From positions 1-64,000 of the forward strand of contig CAUYUJ010002093.1 of assembly GCA_963575745.1 (NCBI GenBank): a DNA stretch of 64,000 bases, written 5' to 3'. The notes beneath the pieces are model-generated. The model saw only the letters and a program-made list of their open reading frames with translations, was not told the DNA's origin and did not search any database. Every line of letters begins with the position of its first letter. Within the stretch, counting starts at the first letter, position 1. The position numbers were made by a program, and so were the translations under genes. The DNA comes from Prorocentrum cordatum (Eukaryota; Sar; Dinophyceae; Prorocentrales; Prorocentraceae). Shown one piece after another: positions 35,795-45,289 of the stretch.

Positions 35795-36232
35795 TCTCCT
35801 CCTCTTCACCTCCTCCTCCTCCTCCTCCTACTCCTCCTCCTGTTGCCCCCTCCTCCTCCTCCTCCTCCTCCTCCTCCTTCTCCTGTTGCCTGTTGGCTGA
35901 AGACTCGTGCCGACGCAGCCCTCCTCCCCCAAGACCCCCCCCGAGGGCGGGTCGGCCCTGGGGGGTGATCAAACTAAACAACCAGGTGGATGTAACCACC
36001 GGCTGGAAGCAGATACTTTATCAAGGTCGACGCCTCCTCCTCCTCCCCCTCCTCCTCCTCCTCCTCTCCTCCTCCTCCTCCCTCCCCCTCCTCCTCCTCC
36101 TCCTCTCCTCCCCCTCCCCCTCCTCCTCCTCCTCCTCCTCCTCTCCTCCTCCCTCCTTTCCCTCCTCCCCCCCTCCTCTCCTCCTCCTCCTCCTCCTCCT
36201 CCTCCTTTTCCTCCTCCCCCTCATCCTGCTCC
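35795..36232. repeat. (TCC)n arrays
   Basis: Two pyrimidine arrays (35795-35885 and 36025-36232). The unique piece between them contains a plus frame reading VIKLNNQVDVTTGWKQIL, which is protein-like but unidentified. Confidence 0.8.
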
Positions 36233-36444
36233 TGCCCACGCCTACAGCCCTACGCCACACCTTCGCGGACCTTGCAAAACCCGGCCGCCTCCACACTCCC
36301 GCAGCAGCGCAGGCCGGCCTCTGCCAGCCAGCGGGGCCTGTCGGGGAACGCCCACCAAACCGGCCTGCCTCCACGCGCGCGCGTGCGACCCGAGGGCACA
36401 CAAATGATGGGCCCACTTCCCACCACCACTACCATGGGTAGGAG

Positions 36445-36635
36445 AGGGAGGAGGAGAGGAGGAGGATGAGGAGGAGGAGGAGGAGGAGGAGGAGGAGGAG
36501 GAGGAGGAGGAGGAGGAGGAGGAGGAGGAGGAGGAGGAGGAGGAGGAGGAGGAGGAGGAGGAGGAGGAGGAGGGAGGGAGGGAGGGAGGGAGGAGGAGGG
36601 AGGGAGGGAGGGAGGGAGGGAGGGAGGGAGGGAGG
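36445..36635. repeat. (GGA)n then (GGGA)n array
   Basis: Pure GGA units passing into GGGA units near 36571. Confidence 0.95.
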
Positions 36636-36779
36636 AGCAGGGAGTCCATTCCCACGAGGGCGGCGGGGCTGGCAAGGAAGGCAGGCGTCCTCTCAGAAGC
36701 GGCCGGGTGCTTCCGACAGGGGGCACCGCCTGACCGAACCCCGTCCCCGTGGCCGTGGCCTGGTCCCCACTGGCCGACG

Positions 36780-36995
36780 TACCCCCCCTAGACAAGGGAT
36801 ACATCCCCAAAGGGGTACATCCCCGGGCTTCATCCCCAAATGTGTAGATCCCCTAAATGGGTACGTCCCCAAATGAGTACATCCCAAAATGGGTACATCC
36901 CCCAATGGGCACCCCCCTAGACAGGGGATACATCCCCCCTAGACAGGGCTGTTTTCTTCGGGCTTCGAGGGGTACATCCCCAAATGGGGTGCTGA
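36780..36995. repeat. Degenerate repeat of ACATCCCCAAATGGGT words
   Basis: Unit of about 16-18 bp with partial internal symmetry (CCCCAAATGGGG). Frames on both strands are repeat by-products. Confidence 0.75.
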
Positions 36996-37109
36996 GATGG
37001 TGGGGCTCGGGATGGGGACGAGGGCATCGGGAGAGGGGTCGGTTTAGCGATGCTGAGAGAAGAGTTCTCACAAGCCAGAAGGGCCTCCAAGAAACATAAT
37101 GCCTTCTTG

Positions 37110-37420
37110 GAGGCAGGCGAGCCCCAAATCGAATCGATAAGTCCGAGCGGCGATCGAAATGAATCGGATCGGCGGAACTCTGCACCCGAGTCGGGGAACA
37201 TCGATTCTGCCGAAATCGGCAGGCCAGTCGGCCTCCACCGCCAAATCGGAACCCAGGTCGGAATCCGAAGTCGAGCCGAATCGAAGCCGTCGAAGTCGAA
37301 TCGAGTCGTAAGCCATCGAGTCGGAATCGAATCGGGTCGGAACCGGAATCGAGTCGGAAGCCATCGGAATCGAGTCGGAAGCCATCGAAGTCGAATCGAG
37401 TCGAAGGCATCGAATCGAGC
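37110..37420. repeat. GAATCGAGTCG degenerate repeat
   Basis: Many TCGAATCGAGTCG and GGAATCGAGTCGGAAGCCAT words. Both strands are open because stop codons are rare in the unit. Confidence 0.8.
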
Positions 37421-37984
37421 CCCGTGGAGGCCACTCCGCCCTCGAAGGCGGCCGCCCCCCCTGCGCCCCCCTCCCCTGGTGCGCGCTTCGCCGGGTCGCT
37501 CTGCCGCAGGCCGCCCGCGGACCCGAGGACGAGGCATGGGCCGCCAGGGGCGCAGCGATCGCACCGATGACGATAACGATCGCCGCGACAACACTGATCG
37601 TTCTCCCCGGTCGGTGCTCGCTTTATCGTTAATCGGTGCGCGATGATCATTATCGTTGTCGTTGACTAGGGTTTTGGTTATCGCTCCTCCCGTGGCTCAA
37701 GAAACCTCTGCTCCCTGCGGGGAAGTTCGCACGGCTGGGCGCGCAAGCAGACGCCGAGAGCCACTGGCTCCTGGCACCGAGCTTCAGGCCCGAGGATACA
37801 CTTCCCCTCATCGCCCATCCTCCTCCTACTCCTCCGCCCTCGTCCTCCGCCCTCCTTTTCTTATTCTTCCTCCTCCTCCTCCTTCTCCGTCTCCTTCTCC
37901 GTTTCCTTATCCTCCTCCTCATCCTCCTCCTCTTCCTCCATGCTCCATCCTTCCCCTCGCCCTCTCCTCCCCCCTGCTTTTGCT

Positions 37985-38012
37985 GCTGCTGCCGCCGCTG
38001 GCACTACTGTGC

Positions 38013-38070
<58 letters not shown>

Positions 38071-38153
38071 CGTGGCTGCTGCTGCTGCTGCTGCTGCCGC
38101 TGCTACTGCTGGCTTGGCTGCTGCTGCTGCTGCTGGCTGCTGCTGCTGCTGCT

Positions 38154-38189
<36 letters not shown>

Positions 38190-38192
38190 CTG
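37985..38192. repeat. (CTG)n microsatellite
   Basis: About 200 bp of CTG/GCT units with a few CCG, TAC and TGG interruptions. It reads as poly-Leu, poly-Ala or poly-Cys on plus and poly-Gln or poly-Ser on minus. It is in an intron of the minus-strand carboxylase gene. Confidence 0.95.
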
Positions 38193-38580
38193 CTGCTGCT
38201 CGGGTGCCAGGAGCGGGCGAGCCTCGCGTGCTGCCGCAGCCACCCGTGCGGACTGCTGCCGTCCGAGGTCAACGCGCAGTGGGCGCACGGCCAGCTCGTG
38301 TTGGGGGCGGCCGAGAGGGGGGGGTCCAGGCGGGGGGGGGGGCGCAAATCATGGCCGGCGGCATGTGCGCGGCCCCAGGGGGGGGGGGCCGGGGACGTCT
38401 TGAAATAAGGAGAGGCGCCATGAAATCTGGGGAAATGTCATGGCCCCCGTCCCCCATCGGGGTCGTGACGACTTCGGCGTTGGTCTCTAACTCCGCGTGG
38501 CTCGTTCTACCTTGAGCGAGCGGCGCTTTCAGAACCCGAGGATCGTTCAGTATCGACCGATTCCGAGTCACTGGCGGCGT

Positions 38581-38898
38581 TCAGCCTTGAACGCCCACGC
38601 TGGAATCGCTGCCGTGTAGACACGGTACGAATCTACCGCACTCATGCGCGCCGCCTGCTGTCACCCGCCCCCAACAGCAGCTGCTGCTACAAGCGCTGGT
38701 TTTGCTGGGTTGCAGGGACCCGGCGAGCCTCTCGTATTCTTGCCACGCGCCCTCGACTCGCTCAGCCAGGGCCCAGGGGTCGCAAGGGTCGGCCTTCCCT
38801 ACGGGCACCCAGGGGCACTCCTGGGACTTCGCCTTTCGGTTAGCGATTGCAGGCAGCAGCAGTTGGCGATATTGGGACAGGTCCTTCGCCGCGGCCAT
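38581..38898 (-). CDS. Possible ORF, unknown (retroelement remnant?)
   Basis: About 105 codons from ATG 38898 (an in-frame ATG also lies at 38925): MAAAKDLSQYRQLLLPAIAN, then NRKAKSQECPWVPV and WALAERVEGAWQEYERLAG. It is non-repetitive, with a G/C bias at third positions and a predicted helical, charged character. No family is recognised. It lies inside carboxylase intron 4 on the same strand; a Cys/His-containing minus frame at 38.2-38.35 kb could be a separate part. Confidence 0.35.
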   Translation of the reverse strand: MAAAKDLSQYRQLLLPAIANRKAKSQECPWVPVGKADPCDPWALAERVEGAWQEYERLAGSLQPSKTSACSSSCCWGRVTAGGAHECGRFVPCLHGSDSSVGVQG

Positions 38899-39307
38899 GC
38901 TGATGTGGCACGCAACGTGGTGCATCCACGGCTTTGAGTTCGGGATTCGAGCTCCTGGGTGTGCCTTTCACGTCATACTTACTTTGATCTAAGCGAGGAG
39001 GGACATAATCAGACAAGACTGAAATATGGTGCGCGAGTTGAGATGCAGAGAAAATGTAGTTGCTAGGCAGTTAGCGGCAATCTGCATTGAAAGGTGCACT
39101 TGCACGGCCTCGCGAACGCTGTGAAGGTCATAGTGAGTATGTGTAACCAACGCATGTTCAACACCCTCCTCATCGCATCTCCTCTTCTCCCACCCTCCCG
39201 TCCTCTTCCCGCACTCTATCTCGTCCTACTTTCTGCTCACCCCTTCTCCTCTTTCTCCTCCTCCGCCTCCTCCTCCTCCTCCTCCTCATCATCATCATGC
39301 CCCTCTC

Positions 39308-39379
39308 CTTCAGTGTGTTCATGGCGCGGTACACGGCCGCGTAGAAAACCACGTCCAGGTTGTTGTACTTGAGCCTCAG
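39308..39379 (-). CDS. Acetyl-CoA carboxylase, exon 4 of those seen
   Basis: A 72-nt phase-0 exon after a CAG acceptor (CTTCTACTCAG|CTG). It encodes LRLKYNNLDVVFYAAVYRAM, then NTLK. In the family this is the strand and helix L-x-V-hydrophobic-GA-x-x-x-A that follows the basic, proline-ending motif encoded by the preceding exon. The frame joins that exon in phase 0 (TPW then LRLKY). The best donor is AAG|GAGAGG, that is GA, a non-canonical donor reported in dinoflagellates. A GC donor a few bases later is the alternative. Confidence 0.6.
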
Positions 39380-39450
39380 CTGAGTAGAAGCGCGAGGCGC
39401 AGCAAAAGGAAGGGGAGGAGGATGGGATGCAAGCAGGAAGAGGCGGAGGG

Positions 39451-39707
39451 GGAGGAGGGAGGACGGAAGGCCGAGGAGGAGGAGCAGGAGGAGGAGGAGG
39501 AAGTAAGGAGCACACAGTCGTGCTCTTGATCGTCTCAGCGGATGAAAGAAAGACGCCTACGCTTGACACAACAGAATAGTGGTGGAGAGGGAGGAGGGAG
39601 GACGGAAGGCAGAGGAGGAGGAGGAAATAAGGAGCGCACAGTCGTGTTCCTGATCGCCTCGGCGGATAAAATGAAGACGCCTACGCTTGACGCAACAAAA
39701 TAGTGTG
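39451..39707. repeat. Tandem duplication, unit about 130-140 bp
   Basis: Two units, each with GGAGGACGGAAGGC, (GGA)n, ACAGTCGTG and GACGCCTACGCTTGAC. They differ by point changes and GGA number. Confidence 0.85.
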
Positions 39708-39815
39708 TTCTGGCCAGGCCACGGCAGCTGCTGCCAGGACCCCGTTGTGAGGGGCCACGGGCCAAGAATCAGTCGTGCAGCCCCCTCCCAGAGGCCAACA
39801 CAGATAACCACACTC

Positions 39816-39979
39816 AAGTCGGGCGTGGCCCCCTACAGGGGGATCTTCGACGAAAAATAATCAATACCCCCAAAACACGCCAAAATGGTAAAACAAATGC
39901 TCATCAAATAGTCCCCAGACTATTTTTTTTTTTACTATTTTTGAATATCCCCCCTGTAGAGGGACGGGCCCGACTTAAG
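39816..39979. mobile_element. Short inverted-repeat element, family 2, copy with 9-bp target duplication
   Basis: A 164-bp element with the same ends and AT-rich core as the copy at 35338, longer by a T-run. ACCACACTC occurs directly before (39807-39815) and after (39980-39988), again a 9-bp duplication. It lies in carboxylase intron 3. On plus it could be spliced as GT...AG. Confidence 0.85.
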
Positions 39980-40100
39980 ACCACACTCGCACGGCAGAGT
40001 GTACCCAGAGGGGGAGCTGCTCGCGCTACTCGTCGCCATCAAGATGTACAGCGGGCGCGTGCATTTCGCCATTAGCAACATGAAGGGGCCCTGGGACACA
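39980..40100 (+). CDS. Possible plus-strand exon next to the element
   Basis: The plus frame from the element's end reads HSHGRVYPEGELLALLVAIK, then SGRVHFAISNMKGPWDT, with about 85 percent G or C at third positions. The same frame meets a TAA just upstream if the element is removed, so the element would have to supply the acceptor. The pattern vaguely recalls an RNase H fold (E-LLALLVA), but this is not secure. Confidence 0.25.
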
Positions 40101-40444
40101 GACATAACTACACAAATAACAGGATTCCCCATACTTCCCCATCTTTTCTGGACGTAGTCTTCCCCCCCAGTCCCCATATTTTCCTATATTGTCCTGGGAG
40201 TCGACGATTAAGTGTGTCTGTGTGTGTTTTTCCCTCCTGACAACAGTGGTGTTGTGGACGGCTGGAATTCACGAAGAGACGCCTCACCCAGCAGGGAGGC
40301 TGCCGATGTGCGGCACAACATCGGAGTGGCTCTGGCTGGGCGCAGTGAGGCTGAGTTTGCTGTGTTGTCTGTGAACTCGCATTTCGTCACCGCAGCAACA
40401 GATGAGTCAAGGAGCTGCGCCGTGGCACTATCGGAAGGGCAAGG

Positions 40445-40600
40445 GCTGCTAAACCCGCGGCTGCTAAAATCGACATCCGCGAAGTTGTCTTCGTCCTTCC
40501 GGGAAGAAACCCGTTGACTGTTTCGCGTGCCGCGCCTCATTCCGGGAAGTTGTTTTTTCCTTCCGGGAGGGCTGTTTTAGCAGCCACGGTTTTAGCTGCT
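40445..40600. repeat. Inverted-repeat element of about 155 bp
   Basis: Left arm GCTGCTAAACCCGCGGCTGC, then TAAAAT; right arm (40574-40600) is its near reverse complement. An inner pair of TTCCGGGA blocks is also present. It could be a MITE or a hairpin. No target duplication or second copy was found. Confidence 0.55.
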
Positions 40601-41239
40601 CTCGCCCAGCTTCCGACACTTGGTTGTTGGCACCGCGGCAGTTGACGAAATGGCAGCAGGTGCGGCACGTCGAGTCAGGCTTGCCGACACCGAGAGATCT
40701 CGCGTACACCGGCTCGAGACAGAGGTGTATCATAGAAGGTTGAGACCGATCAGAGCTGCACTTGATGCTCTGGAGACCGAAAACGAACTGAGGCAAACAG
40801 ATAGGCCGCTGAGAAAAAGAGAGGAGGCGTGTGAGCCACCGCCTACCCCTGCCCGGTCAGTGTGCTGGAAGTTTGCGACCAGTCACGTCCTCTTGTAGCT
40901 CTTCTTCCCAGGCTGCCAAAGCCCAGTAGATTTCCACCCAGTGTTTTAGACCCGCTCCTGTCGATGGTAGATTCTCTGCATTGCCGTCGGGGGATAGATT
41001 ACACAGTAGCCAGAGAATACGTCTGCATCAATCCTTGGGACTCTCGTTTTGCTCAGAGTGCGGGCATTATGCCAGTTGTGTCCCCAGGAGCCTGCGTCAG
41101 GAATGTCTCAGTCGAACGAATGCGAATCGAGCTGAATATTGAAATCGGATCGAATCCGATCGATGGCCGAAGGCTTTAAGCAAGGCCGAGAATCTCGCTC
41201 GCAAGCGTTCGTAGTTCGTTTCGACTCGCTTCGCGACTG

Positions 41240-41460
41240 TTCTCACTCCTCATCCTCCTCCACCGCTTCCTCCCTCCCGCTTCTCCTCCTCCTCTTCCTC
41301 CTCCTCCTCCACAGCTCCTCCTCCTCCTCCTCCTCCTGCGTCTCCTCCTCCTCCTACTCCTCAGCCTCCTCCTCCTCCTGCTTCCACCTCCTCCTCCTCT
41401 TTCTCATCGTCTCCCTATCCTCTCCTCTCCTCTTCAGCCTCCTCGTCCTCCACTGTTCCT
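41240..41460. repeat. (TCC)n array
   Basis: Pyrimidine tract in carboxylase intron 3, directly downstream of exon 3 on the minus strand. Confidence 0.9.
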
Positions 41461-41479
41461 TCCCCCCGGTCTAGAAGAC

Positions 41480-41548
41480 CCAGGGCGTGGGCTTGACGCT
41501 CTTCTGCTTGATGAGCTCGTCCAGCCACGACGTGGTGATGGTGTTGTC
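41480..41548 (-). CDS. Acetyl-CoA carboxylase, exon 3 of those seen
   Basis: A 69-nt phase-0 exon between GAG|GAC (acceptor) and TGG|GTCTTC (GT donor). It encodes DNTITTSWLDELIKQK, then SVKPTPW. Eukaryotic acetyl-CoA carboxylases have N-x-I-x-T-G/A-W-LD-x-x-I followed by a basic stretch and a proline-rich end at exactly this point, near the C-terminal edge of the biotin carboxylase domain. The enzyme makes malonyl-CoA from acetyl-CoA and bicarbonate for fatty acid synthesis; in algae it acts in plastid or cytosol. Confidence 0.7.
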
Positions 41549-41689
41549 CTCGGCGGTCCCGGCTCCGATCCCACTCCCCCTCTTCCTCGACGTCAGAAGG
41601 GAAGAAGGGGAAGATGGGCAGTTGAGAGGAACTGGTATCTAAAAAAAGCTTTGCTGATTTAATAACCGTCGTACAAAGGAGGAAGGAAA

Positions 41690-41770
41690 AAGAAGAGGAA
41701 GAGATGGGGAGGACGAGGAGAACGGCTAGCAGGAGTACGGGGAGGAGGTGGAGGAGGAGGAGCAGGATGC
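41690..41770. repeat. GGA-rich microsatellite
   Basis: Interrupted GGA/GAGGA tract in carboxylase intron 2. Between 41.8 and 43.4 kb I see no confident gene, although a minus frame ending at 42766 (VSVKFDVPTRR) is protein-like. Confidence 0.7.
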
Positions 41771-43477
41771 GCAAGAGATCGAGGAACAATAAGGAGCAAG
41801 CAAGATGGGATGAGACGATGGAGACAGTCTGGGGAACGATGGAAGAGGTTGGCCGAGGGGAAAGGGAGCGCAGGAGGCAAGCACGCAAGAAGGAAAGGAT
41901 GGGAAACGAGGAGCGGGGGAAGATAACAGGGGTCAGGGAAGACGAGGAGGAGCGAAGACGGCAGCACAAAGGGAGAGGACAACCATGGCGAAGCCAGCAA
42001 CAAACACAAGGGACTGCCTGCGTACTTCAAACATACCTCGCCCGACGGCGCAAGGATCATACTAACCTCGCGCGCTTGCGCCGCGCAAGTCAGGGGCGGA
42101 GGATAAGTGGAGGTGCAGAAGGAAGCCGGGCACGAATCAATGCGCATGGGAGGAGCAGCACTTCGGATATGGCAGGAGGTGGAGCGAGAGGGGAGGACTG
42201 GAGCCGAAGCAGATGACGAAGACAGCTCGGGCGAGCCCGTGGTCGGAGCCCGCGGGCGGTGTGGTAAAACTGCCTGCAGGAACCGCTGGAAGCGAGCCTA
42301 CCTCCAACTATCGCGCGCCCGTCATAGGGGGTGAAGTGCAGCGCCCACCATGCACCCCGCCGCGGGTGCGCACCGATACGCAATAGAAGTACCCCTACTC
42401 CTCTGGGAGGGGATCTAAGCTAGGAGGGCCAAACACACTAAAGATCGGGGGTCTCGTTCGCAGATGTGTCAGACAGAGCCACACAGAACTGCGTTTCGGG
42501 GTGCCTCTAAACATCGTGGACCTAAATTAGGCCACGAGCTCATTGTGCTATTCGGGTCGAGGGTTGTACTGTGCTTGCTGATGCACGCTTTCCCCCGAAT
42601 GGTCCAAAAAGATGCGGGCTCACGCAGCGCGGCCGGCCAGGATCAGTTGCGAAGAGATCTACAGCGGAGCGGCAAACAGCCCAGAGGCCAGGCCCCAGAG
42701 AACGAGGGGCGCGCGGAGGCGAAGCGAGCAGGATGATCAGCGGTGGGCAAGGAGGGCAGGATCGTTCACCGTCGAGTCGGCACATCGAATTTCACCGAAA
42801 CGTGCGCCAGGTCGGGCCGCTTCGGCACGGACTCGGCACCGACTCGGATCGGCTGCGCCAGGATGCACAACAGCGCCACGCAGGCCTCGGGCCACATCGG
42901 ACCGTCGGCGTGCCAAAACCACACCACATCGGGCCGGCGCAAGCCGACAGCCGACCGGAATCGGATCGGACCGAGGTGGACCCCGAGAGGGGTGCGTGCC
43001 CACGCAGGCAGCCGCAGCTCCGCGCGGCCCCCGGAGCGTGGGGAGGGCAGGGACACCCAGAGATCCGATGTCGTGATGTTTTCGATTCGGGGTCCCCAGA
43101 AGCCTCGACCCATTCCCCAGGGCCGACCTGACGTCCTGAGTCGACTTTTGACGCTCCCGAGGCCAGGCGAGGGCCTCGGGAGGCCGAAAACGGCGAGAGA
43201 CCTCCGTCTTGATTCTTGCAGTACGCTGGATCTCTGGGGGGGGGGGGGGGAAAGGGCGGGGGGGGGGCGGAGAAGGCCCTTCACTCGGCCCTGGCTTGTT
43301 ACGGCTGCTCGCAGGAGCGGCCCCATGAGGCAGGAGCGGCCCTCGCCGCGCTCGCTCCGCGAGGAGACCCGGCCCAGGCGCGCCAAGCGCCTGCTGCCGC
43401 TGGATCTCTGGGGAGGAGCCGGCGCCCCAGCACAGCGCTCGGGCACGAGCAGAGGCGGGCGAGCGCGGGGCAGAGTG

Positions 43478-43650
43478 CAGTCAACCCGCAGGGTGAGGCT
43501 GCGCGAGAAGGATGCAAGGCCCTTGGACGCCCATCTCGAAGCGTCTCGAGCGGGGCGCGGCCAGCGAAAGTGTCCAAGGATGGACCCAGGAGGCAAGGAT
43601 GCAAGGGTACCCTTGGGAGGGACGCCTATCCTTACTCTGCGGGTCGCCTG
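43478..43650. mobile_element. Short inverted-repeat element, family 3, copy B
   Basis: A 173-bp homologue of 22941-23111: CAGTCAACCCGCAGGGTGAG at the left, CCTTACTCTGCGGGTCGCCT at the right, and shared GCGGCCAGCGAAAG and CAAGGATGG blocks inside. It lies in carboxylase intron 2. No target duplication is clear. Confidence 0.8.
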
Positions 43651-43709
43651 TACTGATTTTGCCCACGCACTGCAGCAGTCAGGAGGACAGGGGGCGGCTC
43701 CTCTGCATG

Positions 43710-43940
43710 ACGGGAGAGGAGGAGGAGGAGGAGGAGGAGGAGGAGGAGGAGGAGGAGGAGGAGAGAGGCGGAGGAGAGGAGAGGAAGCAGGAGGAGGAGG
43801 AGGAGGAGGAGGAGGAGGAGGAGGAGGTGGAGGGGAAGAGGAGGAGAAGGAGGAGAGAGGAAGAGGAGGAGGAGGAGGAGGGGAGGAGGAGGAGGAGGAG
43901 GGAGGAGGAGGAGGAGGAGGAGGAGGAGGAGGAGGAGGAT
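43710..43940. repeat. (GGA)n array
   Basis: Purine tract in carboxylase intron 2, adjacent to the family 3 element and ending about 45 bp from exon 2. Confidence 0.95.
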
Positions 43941-43985
43941 GGACGGGGTCGACTGAATGCTGCGGCCTCCCGGGCCGCGCGGAGC

Positions 43986-44015
43986 CTTGAACGCCTGGGT
44001 GTTGGCCAGCTCCAC
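43986..44015 (-). CDS. Acetyl-CoA carboxylase 30-nt microexon (exon 2 of those seen)
   Basis: Thirty nucleotides between a GCGCAG| acceptor and a GC donor (AAG|GCTCCG) encode VELANTQAFK in phase 0. Placed between its neighbours it yields EYL-VELANTQAFK-DNTITTSWLD, matching the family pattern EYL-(V/I)(E/K)LL-x-T-x-x-F-x-x-N-x-I-x-T-x-W-LD without a gap. The fit on both sides is the main evidence. Alone the exon would be undetectable. Confidence 0.6.
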
Positions 44016-44124
44016 CTGCGCTCCCGAGCCTGCGCCTCCTCCCCCCCTCCTGCCTGCCTCCCTCCTCCCTCCGACCCACGCTGCTCCTGCCCTCCACCCT
44101 GCTCCTCCACAATCGTTTTCCCTC

Positions 44125-44470
44125 TCCTCTTCGTCCTCCTCCTCCTCCTCCTCCTCCTCCGTCTTCTCCTGCTCCTCCCCCTTAACCTCCGTCTCTCATC
44201 TGCCTCCTCCTCCTCCTCCTCCTCTCCTCACCGTCGTCCTCCTCCTCGTCCCCGCAGAGCCGCTTGGGACCTCCTGCGTTGTTCCTTCCCCCCTCCTCCT
44301 CCTCCTCCGCCTCCTCCTCCTCCTCTCCTCCTCGTCCTCCTCCTGCTTTCTCCTCCTCCTCCTCCTCCTCCTCCTCCTGCTTTCTCCTCCTCCTCCTCCT
44401 CCTCCTCCTCCTCCTCCTCCTCAACCTCCTCCTAATCATCCTCCTCTTCCTCCTCCTCCTCATCCTCCGC
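44125..44470. repeat. (TCC)n array
   Basis: Pyrimidine tract with short unique breaks (for example CCGCAGAGCCGCTTGG at 44254), filling most of carboxylase intron 1. Confidence 0.9.
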
Positions 44471-44555
44471 GTCCGCTCCTTTTCGACACCCCTTCCTCTC
44501 TTACGACTACTCTTCTAAGAACTCGGTCCCTCTCCCCCCCCTCCCCCCCAGGCGC

Positions 44556-44642
44556 CAGGTACTCGCCGGGAAAGCGGATCTCGCCCACGACCTCCAGCTG
44601 CTTCAGGGCGAGCGTCAGGTTTTTGCGGGCCTGTTCGCGGTC
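44556..44642 (-). CDS. Acetyl-CoA carboxylase, exon 1 of those seen
   Basis: An 87-nt phase-0 exon after a C-run and GAG| acceptor, ending CTG|GCGCC (GC donor). It encodes DREQARKNLTLALKQLEVVG, then EIRFPGEYL. This is the family segment G-x-x-R-x-x-A-R-K-x-L-x-L-A-L-K-x-(hydrophobic)-x-V-x-G-(E/D)-(I/F)-R-x-(P/T)-x-EYL of the biotin carboxylase domain. Upstream exons (ATP-grasp core, FADSQFGHxFA-like segment) were not found; the minus strand beyond is occupied by a minisatellite, a LINE and the kinase gene, so the 5' part lies elsewhere or is lost. Confidence 0.7.
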
Positions 44643-44766
44643 CTCGGGGGGGGGGGGCAGTCGCGACGTCAGCAGCACCGTCCTCACACGAAGGGGAGCG
44701 AAGAGGAAACGGTAGGGAGGGGAGGAATGAGGGGGGGAGAGCAGGAGTGACGATGGAAGTGGAGAG

Positions 44767-44769
<3 letters not shown>

Positions 44770-44798
<29 letters not shown>

Positions 44799-44805
44799 CA
44801 AAAAA
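44770..44805. repeat. (GA)n microsatellite
   Basis: GAGAGA run followed by an A-run. From 44810 to 45285 nothing certain; a plus frame at 45090-45210 (VYLLHCWETVAQPRACKVV) looks protein-like but is unidentified. Confidence 0.85.
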
Positions 44806-45289
44806 AAGTAGGAGTGCTGGAGATGGACGAGGAGCAGGAAAGATACGAATGGGGAGAGATGACCGAGAAGAATGCGTGCCGAGCAGAGGAGAGCAGTGGA
44901 AACGCGAAAAGGACATGATGGACACGGGGGAGAGCGATGGGAGCTTGGACTGAGCGGGGAAAGGGGGCGATAGATAGAGGGGAGGCGGGGACACGATCCT
45001 CTCCGTACCCCCCCGCCTCCTTCCTCTCCTCCCGCGCGAGCTTCCACACGCCCTTCCTCCAAGAAGGACACTCGCGGCCCCTTTCCCTGCCCCTGGCTGC
45101 AACATGTGTACCTGCTCCACTGCTGGGAGACGGTGGCCCAGCCGAGGGCTTGCAAGGTCGTCCTTGTGCGAAGCCAGCAGCGTGTGGGGTCCCTCCTTAC
45201 TCCCCGACCAGGTGCGCGCACCTCCACATCTGGCACTTGTTTCGATTAGAACGCTGCTGCTGCCCAACAATTAGTCTGGCGAGGGAGCC

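Noticed and set aside
37685-37705. Relict spliced-leader sequence (TGGCTCAAG)
   Set aside because: Only nine bases match the dinoflagellate spliced leader and the preceding part does not; expected by chance in 64 kb.
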